A stretch of DNA of 64,000 bases from Paracoccus yibinensis (GTDB taxonomy: Bacteria > Pseudomonadota > Alphaproteobacteria > Rhodobacterales > Rhodobacteraceae), in assembly GCF_030846195.1 (NCBI RefSeq), contig NZ_JAVCWH010000001.1, positions 124,001 to 188,000 on the forward strand, in the 5' to 3' direction. Position 1 is the stretch's first letter. The number at the start of each line of letters is the position of its first letter. Both the position numbers and the translations under genes were made by a program. The notes beneath the pieces are model-generated. The model worked only from the letters and a program-made list of their open reading frames with translations. It did no database searches and was not told where the DNA came from. Positions 58,033-64,000 of the stretch are shown one piece after another.

Positions 58033-59223
58033 TCAGTTGGTGGATGCGGCTTCGGCCTGGGGGGCCGTCCGGTCGGCGGATGCGGTGGCGGCGGGTTCCG
58101 CGCTGCCGCGTTCCTGAGGCGTCACGGGTGCGCCGGGCGCGACACGTTGCAGGCCCGAGACGATGATGCGGTCGCCCGCGGCAAGGCCGTCGGTCACGAC
58201 CCAGTCGCTGCCCTGGTCCTGCGCGATCTCCAGCGGGCGTTCCTCGACCAGGTTCTGGTCGTTCACGACCATGGCGACGGGACGGCCGCGCCGGTCGCGG
58301 CTGACACCTTCTTGCGGGACGAGGATTGCGTTCTTCAACTGCGCTTGCGGGATGTCGGCCTGAACGAACATGCCGGGCAGCAGCAGGCTGTCGGGATTGG
58401 CAAACTCCATCCGCAGGGTGATGACTCCGGTCGTCTCGTCCACATAGGGTTCGGCAGCGGTCATCGAACCGGTATGTTCATAAGTGCTGCCATCGGCCAG
58501 GCGCAGCGTCACGGTGCGGTCCACGCCCTGGGGCAGCGCCGCCTCGGGTCCCATGCGCTGCCAGCGGATGATCTCGGCAGCGGATTGGGTCACGTCCACG
58601 CGGACCGGATCGATGCGGCGGATCACCGCCAGCGGAGTAGCCTGGCCAGCCGTGACCAGGGCACCGGGGCTGACCTGGGCAAGGCCGATCACCCCGTCGA
58701 TGGGCGCGGTGATGGTCGTGCGGTCCAGGTCGATCTGGGCTGCCAGCAACTGCGCCTCGGCCGCCTTGACCGCAGCCTCGGCGGCGTCGCGGGCAGCGAT
58801 GGCGGTATCCTGCGTCTGTTCGCTGGCGACACGCCTGTCGCGCAGGGCCACCACGCGCTCCGCCTCTCTGCGCGAAGCATCTGCCTGGGCCTGGGCCTGG
58901 GCGAGCGAGGCCTGGGCCTGGGCCAACGCGGCTTCATAGGTGCGAGGGTCGATGCGATAAAGGGGATCGCCTGCCGAAACCTGGCTGCCCTCCTCGAACA
59001 GGCGTTCCATGATCAAGCCACCGACCTGGGGACGCAGTTCCGCTTCGGCCGAAGCCACGACGCGGCCGGGCAGGCTGGACGTCAGCGTGATGTCCTGTGG
59101 CTGCAATGTAACGACTGTGACGGCAGGGGGCGGCATGTCGCCGCCCGGCGCCTGGGCGAAGGCGCCAAGTGGGGCAGCCGCGACCATGCCGGCAAGAACG
59201 AGGAGTCGAGTCAGCGTGGCCAT
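58033..59223 (-). CDS. RND efflux periplasmic adaptor (AcrA/MexA type)
   Basis: This 396-residue membrane-fusion protein links the pump to its outer-membrane channel. It starts MATLTRLLVLAGMVAAAPLG, a signal peptide without lipobox Cys, unlike lipidated AcrA. The lipoyl halves are visible in GRVVASAEAELRPQVGGLIM and TTITAPIDGVIGLAQVSPG, separated by an Ala/Gln-rich coiled-coil hairpin (ALAQAQASLAQAQAQADASR). The ATG at 59223 was chosen over an upstream in-frame start that would add an unrelated leader. Confidence 0.93.
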   Translation of the reverse strand: MATLTRLLVLAGMVAAAPLGAFAQAPGGDMPPPAVTVVTLQPQDITLTSSLPGRVVASAEAELRPQVGGLIMERLFEEGSQVSAGDPLYRIDPRTYEAALAQAQASLAQAQAQADASRREAERVVALRDRRVASEQTQDTAIAARDAAEAAVKAAEAQLLAAQIDLDRTTITAPIDGVIGLAQVSPGALVTAGQATPLAVIRRIDPVRVDVTQSAAEIIRWQRMGPEAALPQGVDRTVTLRLADGSTYEHTGSMTAAEPYVDETTGVITLRMEFANPDSLLLPGMFVQADIPQAQLKNAILVPQEGVSRDRRGRPVAMVVNDQNLVEERPLEIAQDQGSDWVVTDGLAAGDRIIVSGLQRVAPGAPVTPQERGSAEPAATASADRTAPQAEAASTN

Positions 59224-59427
59224 GCTGTCCGTCCGTTTGGATGAATAAACCGAAACCGGCGCGTGCCCTTCGCGTAAAGGCAGTCTTTCGCCGCCGCACA
59301 CGCTATCGTCAAGCGATGTGAAGGACAACGGGGTCCATACGTTTTTGCACGCAGGAACACGGCGTGCTTGCCTGATGCCTGGCTGACAGGCACTCTGTCC
59401 CCGAAGTCAAGAAAGGGAGGGCTTTGC

Positions 59428-59754
59428 ATGGCTGCCTATCTGATCGCCGACGTGACCGTGACAGAGGATTCCTGGGTGCCGGACTACGCCGCCCGCGTCC
59501 ACGAGATCGCGGCCCGGCATGGCGGGCGCTATCTGTCGCGGTCGGGCAATATCGACACGCTCGAGGGCAAGCCCCTGGGCAATACCCTGGTTGCCCTGAT
59601 CGAGTTTCCGTCGAAAGAGGCTGCCCGCGCCTTTGCCAACGACCCCGAATATGCCCCGTTCTCCCAGGCCCGCAAGGCAGGCAGCATCAGCAATTTCCAC
59701 CTGATCGACGACACCGACCTGGCGGGCAGCATTCCCTATTTGCCGAAAGGTTGA
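59428..59754 (+). CDS. DUF1330 dimeric alpha-beta barrel protein
   Basis: This 108-residue protein matches DUF1330, small ferredoxin-like dimeric barrels of unknown function. It starts MAAYLIADVTVTEDSWVPDY and contains RYLSRSGNIDTLEGKPLGNT and ARAFANDPEYAPFSQARKAG. The GGGAGG site 8 bp upstream fixes the ATG. It is divergent from the RND operon and 77 bp before the wecG-like gene. Confidence 0.9.
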   Translation: MAAYLIADVTVTEDSWVPDYAARVHEIAARHGGRYLSRSGNIDTLEGKPLGNTLVALIEFPSKEAARAFANDPEYAPFSQARKAGSISNFHLIDDTDLAGSIPYLPKG

Positions 59755-59831
59755 ACTGTCCGATTGCGGCGACCGGGCAAAGCTGCAAGGAACGGGCACG
59801 GTCATTCGGGCCAGACCAGGCGGGACATCTG

Positions 59832-60581
59832 ATGCAGTTTGCTTATGGTTCTTCGGTGATCCGGGTAAACATGCCCGATCATCCCTCGCTGCTGAGTGAA
59901 ATCACCCGCCGCCTGCGCGGGGGCGAAGGTTTTGCCCTGGCGACGATCAACCTGGATCATTTGGTAAAGCTGCGGCAGGACACCCGCTTTCGCGAGGCCT
60001 ATTCGCGGCAGGATCTGGTGGTGGCCGATGGCAATCCCATCGTCTGGCTGTCGCGGCTTGCCCGCGATCCGGTCGGGCTGGTGACGGGATCGGACCTGGT
60101 GATCCCTCTGGCCCGGCTTGCCGCGGCCGAGGATGCGGGCCTTGCCCTGGTGGGAACCACAGACGCTGCCCTGGACGCGGCGGCGGCTGAAATCCAGCGC
60201 CGCGCGCCGGGTTGCCGGATCGTGGCCCGGATCGCCCCTCCCATGGGCTTTGACCCGGACAGCGACGCGGCACGCGATCTGCTGATGCAGATCCAGGCCA
60301 GCGGGGCGCGGCTATGCTTCCTGGCGCTTGGCGCACCCAAGCAGGAACGGCTGGCGGCGCGGGGCCGGTCGCTGGTGCCTGAAATCGGCTTCGCCTCCAT
60401 CGGTGCCGGGCTGGATTTCCTTGCCGGGAACCAGCGGCGCGCGCCCGAATGGGTCAGGCGGATCGCGATGGAATGGGCCTGGCGGATGCTGTCTGCGCCC
60501 CGGCGGCTTGTGCCGCGATACGCCCGCTGCGCCGCAATCTTGCCGTCCGAGGCTGTCGCGGCGCTGCGTCAGCGGCGCTGA
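59832..60581 (+). CDS. WecG/TagA/CpsF-family glycosyltransferase
   Basis: This 249-residue enzyme belongs to glycosyltransferase family 26, which adds N-acetylmannosamine-type sugars during surface polysaccharide synthesis. Motifs include FALATINLDHLVKLRQD, VVADGNPIVWLSRL, and LCFLALGAPKQERLAARG followed by GAGLDFLAGNQRRAPEWVRR. It would act at the inner face of the membrane on an undecaprenyl-linked acceptor. It is convergent with the sugar transferase; their stop codons share TGATCA at 60579-60584. Confidence 0.93.
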   Translation: MQFAYGSSVIRVNMPDHPSLLSEITRRLRGGEGFALATINLDHLVKLRQDTRFREAYSRQDLVVADGNPIVWLSRLARDPVGLVTGSDLVIPLARLAAAEDAGLALVGTTDAALDAAAAEIQRRAPGCRIVARIAPPMGFDPDSDAARDLLMQIQASGARLCFLALGAPKQERLAARGRSLVPEIGFASIGAGLDFLAGNQRRAPEWVRRIAMEWAWRMLSAPRRLVPRYARCAAILPSEAVAALRQRR

Positions 60582-61259
60582 TCAGCAGCCCGTGCGGCCC
60601 AGCACCACGGATACCGTGCGCAGCAGGATCGCCACGTCGCTGGCGAATGACAGGCTGCGTTCATAGCGGTCGTCATACCAGGCACGGGCCGCGAAGGTGG
60701 TCTTGTTGCGTCCGGCGGTCTGCCAGAACCCGGTGATCCCCGGACGCAGCAGGTAATAGCCGTCACCCGGATACATCGCCTGCTGGTCGGGCATCATGGG
60801 GCGGGGTCCGACCAGGCTCATGTCGCCCGTAAGGACGTTCCACAACTGGGGCAGTTCATCCAGCGAACTGGCGCGCAGCATCCGACCGAACCATGTGACG
60901 CGCGGATCGTCGCGCAGCTTTTGCGTGCTTTCCCATTCCTGCCGCGCCTCTGGGTTCTGGGCGAGATAGGCATCCAGCCGCTGATCGGCATCATGGATCA
61001 TGCTGCGCAGCTTCCACATGCGGAAAATCCGCCCCTCGCGGCCGATGCGCTGTTGCGAATAGAACGGGTTCCTTCCGTCCAGCAGGACAACCAAAGCCAG
61101 AAGGACGATCAGCGGCAGGACGACCGGGGACGCCAGAACCACCAGAACCACGTCCAGCGGACGCTTGACCAGGCTGCGATACAGCCAGGGGCGGGATGCT
61201 TCGACCGAGGGAACGGCCGCGACATTGGCCAACACGACAGACTGAGACTTGACCGACAT
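60582..61259 (-). CDS. undecaprenyl-phosphate sugar transferase (ExoY-like)
   Basis: This 225-residue membrane enzyme starts exopolysaccharide units by transferring a sugar-1-phosphate to undecaprenyl phosphate. A membrane re-entrant or transmembrane segment (about 42-66: VVLVVLASPVVLPLIVLLAL) precedes the catalytic domain. Key motifs are QQRIGREGRIFRMWKLRSM, LRASSLDELPQLWNVLTGDM (catalytic Asp-Glu) and SLVGPRPMMPDQQ. Length matches short ExoY-type enzymes (about 226). MSVKSQ at 61259 was chosen as start; a longer frame to 61340 enters the AT-rich promoter region. Confidence 0.93.
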   Translation of the reverse strand: MSVKSQSVVLANVAAVPSVEASRPWLYRSLVKRPLDVVLVVLASPVVLPLIVLLALVVLLDGRNPFYSQQRIGREGRIFRMWKLRSMIHDADQRLDAYLAQNPEARQEWESTQKLRDDPRVTWFGRMLRASSLDELPQLWNVLTGDMSLVGPRPMMPDQQAMYPGDGYYLLRPGITGFWQTAGRNKTTFAARAWYDDRYERSLSFASDVAILLRTVSVVLGRTGC

Positions 61260-61338
61260 ATTTACCTGCACTGAACACTTGGAAAAAACATGCCCTCGAA
61301 ACCTTGAGGACGACCATCGGCAACAGGCAGAGGCTAGC

Positions 61339-61413
61339 ATTCCGTCATTCGAAATAATATGAATAAAATTTTAAACGTTCTCATAAAGGCATGACATTTT
61401 AGACAGGTATCAC
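61339..61413. promoter_or_regulatory. AT-rich patch upstream of sugar transferase
   Basis: By hand count only about 30% of these 75 bases are G or C, in a region otherwise near two-thirds GC. It contains a TAAAATTTTA palindrome (61364-61373). It sits 80-155 bp upstream of the ExoY-like start and may contain its promoter or a binding site for an AT-preferring silencer or regulator. Confidence 0.45.
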
Positions 61414-61526
61414 GGCATTGCTTCCTGACGTGCCTATGTTGAGGCGTCCTCTTGCCTCATCACCCCGACCTGCGAATCGCCGGAGTGACCCCCTTGCACC
61501 GGCTGCGTATTTTCGGCTTCACTCGG

Positions 61527-61554
61527 TTGAAACGCGCCGCGTTAGACCTATGCT
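61527..61554 (+). promoter_or_regulatory. candidate promoter for telA
   Basis: TTGAAA (61527-61532) and TATGCT (61549-61554) are 16 bp apart and end 46 bp before the telA ATG. Confidence 0.45.
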
Positions 61555-61600
61555 GCGCCGCGACACGCCTGTCCGCGACAGGGACAAGGAAGGAAGCGCC

Positions 61601-62782
61601 ATGACCGACGAAACCCGCCGCCGGGCCGAGGAAATCCGCCGCGAAATCGAGACGGTGACTGCGGCGCCATTGCCGCAGCCCCAGCCAGACCCCCTGTCGG
61701 TCCGTGCCGCCGATCCGCAGCTTGCAGCCGAGATCCGCCGCCGCATGGACGAAATCGACCTGGGCGACAGCGGCTCCATCGTGCGCTTCGGCACGCGCGC
61801 CCAGGCGGGCTTGCAGGAAATCAGCCAGAAGATGCTGGCCGACGTCAAAAGCAAGGATGTCGGCCCGGCGGGCGAAAGCCTGCGCAGCATCGTCACCACC
61901 ATCCGCGGCTTCTCGACCTCCGAACTGGACATGCGCCGCACGCGAAGCTGGTGGGAAAAGCTGCTGGGCCGGTCGGCGCCTTTCGCGAAGTTCGTGGCGA
62001 ATTACGAACAGGTCCAGACGCAGATCGACCGGATCACGGTGGAACTGGAACGCCATGAACAGACGCTTCTGAAAGACATCAAGGCGCTGGATCTGCTTTA
62101 TGACCATACGCTGAACTTCTATGACGAACTCGCGCTGTATATCGCCGCGGGCGAGGAGAAGCTGCGCGAACTGGACAGCACCGCCGTCCCCGAACTGGAG
62201 GCGCGCGTCAGGGCCGCCCCCGAGGACGATCAGGTCATGCAGGCGCAGGCGCTGCGCGACCTGCGGGCGGTCCGCGACGACCTGGAACGGCGGGTCCACG
62301 ACCTGAAGTTGACGCGGCAGGTGACGATGCAGTCCCTGCCCTCGATCCGCCTGGTCCAGGAGAACGACAAGTCACTGGTGACGAAGATCAACTCGACATT
62401 GGTGAACACGGTGCCGCTGTGGGAAACGCAGCTTGCCCAGGCGGTGACGATCCAGCGCAGCGCCGAAGCCGCGCGCGCGGTCAAGGAGGCCAGCGACCTG
62501 ACCAACGACCTGCTGACGCGAAACGCCGACAATCTGCGCCAGGCGAATGTCCAGATCCGCACCCAGACCGAACGCGGCGTCTTCGACATCAACTCGGTCA
62601 AGGCCGCGAATGCCCAGCTGATCGCCACGATCGAGGACAGCCTGCGCATCGCCGACGAAGGCCGCGCCCGCCGTGCCGCCGCCGAAAGCGACCTGACGAA
62701 GATGGAGGCGGAACTGCGCGACACGCTGGCCCGTGCGACGGCGCAGCGTCAGGGGACGACACCGGGGACGCCCGCACGGTGA
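61601..62782 (+). CDS. telA: TelA/KlaA-family toxic-anion-resistance protein
   Basis: This 393-residue cytoplasmic, largely helical protein matches the TelA family (PF05816), linked to tellurite and envelope-stress tolerance. Segments include SWWEKLLGRSAPFAKFVANY, LERHEQTLLKDIKALDLLYD, MQSLPSIRLVQENDKSLVTK and STLVNTVPLWETQLAQAV. No catalytic motif is known. The ATG at 61601 follows AAGGAAGGAAG. Its stop overlaps the DUF2927 lipoprotein start by 1 bp. It heads a module with that lipoprotein and an SPFH protein. Whether it confers tellurite resistance is not established here. Confidence 0.93.
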   Translation: MTDETRRRAEEIRREIETVTAAPLPQPQPDPLSVRAADPQLAAEIRRRMDEIDLGDSGSIVRFGTRAQAGLQEISQKMLADVKSKDVGPAGESLRSIVTTIRGFSTSELDMRRTRSWWEKLLGRSAPFAKFVANYEQVQTQIDRITVELERHEQTLLKDIKALDLLYDHTLNFYDELALYIAAGEEKLRELDSTAVPELEARVRAAPEDDQVMQAQALRDLRAVRDDLERRVHDLKLTRQVTMQSLPSIRLVQENDKSLVTKINSTLVNTVPLWETQLAQAVTIQRSAEAARAVKEASDLTNDLLTRNADNLRQANVQIRTQTERGVFDINSVKAANAQLIATIEDSLRIADEGRARRAAAESDLTKMEAELRDTLARATAQRQGTTPGTPAR

Positions 62783-63807
62783 TGAAGGAATTGGTTGGAC
62801 GGAAAGGCATTCTTTTCCTTTTGGGCTTGCTGGTTCTGACGGCTTGCCAGGTGCCCGAACCTGCACCCGCGCCTGAACCCGCGCCCCGGCCCGTGGCACG
62901 GCCTGCCGGGCTTGAACCCTCGCAGGAAGACTTGCGGAAGGCCCGCGCCGAACGCAACCGCGCGGCCAATGCCGCGGCAGCCGAGGCGCGCACCCAGGCC
63001 AGCCTGGTCAGCACCGCGCAGCGGGAATTCTATGCCCGTGCCGAACGCGCCCTGCGCGACCAGGGCCGGTTGCGCCGCGATCGGGTGCCCCTGGATGCGC
63101 CCATCGACGCCGACACGCTGACCCGGAACTTCATCGCCATCGCCTTGCGGGACGAATACGGCACCACCGGCATCCAGCCCGGCAGCCATGATTCCCCGGC
63201 TCCGCTGCGCCGGTGGCAGGATCCGGTCCGCCTGCAGATCGAATTCGGACCGGTCGTGGACGTGGCTAACCGGCGTGCCTATCGGGTCGAGGTCAGCCAA
63301 TTCGCCCAGCGGCTTGCGCAGGCCACCGGCCACGGCGTCTCGCTGACCGACAGCGGCGGCAATTTCGTCGTCCTTGTCCTGTCCGACGACGAACGCCGAG
63401 CCATCGGGCCTCGTCTTGCGCAACTGGTGCCGGGCATTCCGCCAGACGACATCATCGTCATGCAGAACCTGGACGCCGACAACTTCTGCACCGTCTTCGC
63501 CTATTCGCGCGGCGCCGAGCCGGTCTATTCCAACGCCGTCGCCCTGATCCGGGCCGAGCTTCCGCCCCTGCTGCAAAGCTCCTGCATTCACGAGGAACTG
63601 GCGCAGGGCATGGGGCTTGCCAACGACAGCCCCCAGGCGCGCCCGTCGATCTTCAACGACGACGAGGAATTCGCCTTGCTGACCCGGCATGACGAATTGC
63701 TTCTGCGGATCCTTTACGACCCACGCCTGCGTCCCGGCATGTCAGCGTCCGAAGCCGAACCTATCGTCCGCCAGATCGCGACCGAATTGCTGGCGCAAAG
63801 CATCTGA
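62782..63807 (+). CDS. DUF2927 lipoprotein
   Basis: This 341-residue protein has a lipoprotein signal (MKELVGRKGILFLLGLLVL then LTAC) with Cys at the lipobox, followed by a Pro/Ala/Glu linker (PEPAPAPEPAPRP). The DUF2927 domain covers most of the rest (RNFIAIALRDEYGTTGI, HEELAQGMGLANDSPQARPS, SIFNDDEEFALLTRHDELLL). The HEELAQ and FNDDEEF segments recall metalloprotease-like arrangements, but an HExxH motif is absent. It would be anchored in the envelope. It is translationally coupled to telA (TGATG). Confidence 0.87.
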   Translation: MKELVGRKGILFLLGLLVLTACQVPEPAPAPEPAPRPVARPAGLEPSQEDLRKARAERNRAANAAAAEARTQASLVSTAQREFYARAERALRDQGRLRRDRVPLDAPIDADTLTRNFIAIALRDEYGTTGIQPGSHDSPAPLRRWQDPVRLQIEFGPVVDVANRRAYRVEVSQFAQRLAQATGHGVSLTDSGGNFVVLVLSDDERRAIGPRLAQLVPGIPPDDIIVMQNLDADNFCTVFAYSRGAEPVYSNAVALIRAELPPLLQSSCIHEELAQGMGLANDSPQARPSIFNDDEEFALLTRHDELLLRILYDPRLRPGMSASEAEPIVRQIATELLAQSI

Positions 63808-63866
63808 CTTGCGCCGGCCCCTGCCTTGGCAGCATACAAGGACAGGGGCACCCGGCGGAGGGAAAG

Positions 63867-64000
63867 ATGGCAATCTTCGACATTCTCGGCGGCGAGTTCA
63901 TCGAGGTCATCGAATGGACCGACGACACGCGCGACACGATGGTCTGGCGTTATCCGACCGTCGGCAACGCGATTAAATACGGCGCCAAGCTGACCGTCCG
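63867..64000 (+). CDS. SPFH-domain (YdjI-like) protein, N-terminal part
   Basis: Only about 44 codons are inside the window. The protein begins MAIFDILGGEFIEVIEWTDD and continues TMVWRYPTVGNAIKYGAKLT. This N-terminus is characteristic of the YdjI / virion-core-like SPFH proteins. In Bacillus, YdjI forms a membrane-associated assembly connected with PspA. GGCGGAGGG precedes the ATG. It is 59 bp after the DUF2927 gene and co-directional, so probably part of the same operon. The rest of the gene lies beyond the right edge. Confidence 0.82.
   Translation, partial: MAIFDILGGEFIEVIEWTDDTRDTMVWRYPTVGNAIKYGAKLTV

Larger units (their letters stand above)
61260..61600. other. 341-bp divergent intergenic region
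   Basis: This stretch separates the leftward sugar transferase from the rightward telA. I see no gene with a ribosome-binding site in it. It holds an AT-rich patch (61339-61413) and a candidate telA promoter (61527-61554). Confidence 0.6.

Overview
The window is a gene-dense, GC-rich stretch of chromosome from an alphaproteobacterium of the Rhodobacterales, most likely Paracoccus or a close relative. The evidence is the gene set: an F1-ATPase inhibitor zeta (DUF1476) protein beside purC, an NDUFA12-type complex I accessory subunit, a cysteine-type NAD-dependent formate dehydrogenase (fdsGBA-fdhD-fdsD), TakP-type TRAP transport, and a MerR-controlled beta-oxidation cluster. I found no rRNA, tRNA, CRISPR array, insertion sequence, integrase or phage gene. 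This is core and metabolic chromosome rather than a mobile island.

Layout: 1-2.9 kb holds the purC start, the zeta inhibitor gene, a MATE exporter and two coupled hotdog thioesterases. 3.0-10.5 kb is a fatty acyl-CoA oxidation cluster: two MerR regulators, acyl-CoA dehydrogenase, GST, thiolase, cupin and FadB-like enzyme. 10.5-17.5 kb carries an Asp-rich secreted protein, proB-obgE, aqpZ, selO, an EEP-family protein and eno. 17.6-27.5 kb is transport: a TakP-like TRAP system with dctP convergent to dctQM, then oppABCDF. 27.6-33.6 kb holds selD, hisFE, accBC, aat, and an NDUFA12-mlaD-DUF2155 operon. 33.7-43.4 kb is housekeeping: clpP-clpX, pth, three little-known proteins, lapA-trpF-GNAT-trpB, ihfB and rpsA. 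43.6-54.9 kb combines molybdate uptake (modABC), a phosphoesterase/lipid-kinase pair, the Mo-dependent formate dehydrogenase operon and its probable LysR regulator. 54.9-59.2 kb is an RND efflux pair. 59.4-64 kb holds DUF1330, WecG-type and ExoY-type glycosyltransferases, and the start of a TelA / DUF2927 lipoprotein / SPFH module that runs off the window.

The logic is that of a metabolically versatile heterotroph: import of 2-oxo acids and peptides, beta-oxidation, malonyl-CoA synthesis, and formate oxidation served by nearby molybdate uptake. The least-understood parts are the TelA/lipoprotein/SPFH module at the right edge, a three-copy intergenic repeat, several proteins with low-complexity tails (Asp-rich, Gly/Ser/Asp-rich, Pro/Gly-rich DctM), and candidate operators for MerR, LysR and Mo-responsive regulation. 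I did not find a convincing wholly new multi-gene system. The right-edge module is the best candidate for one.
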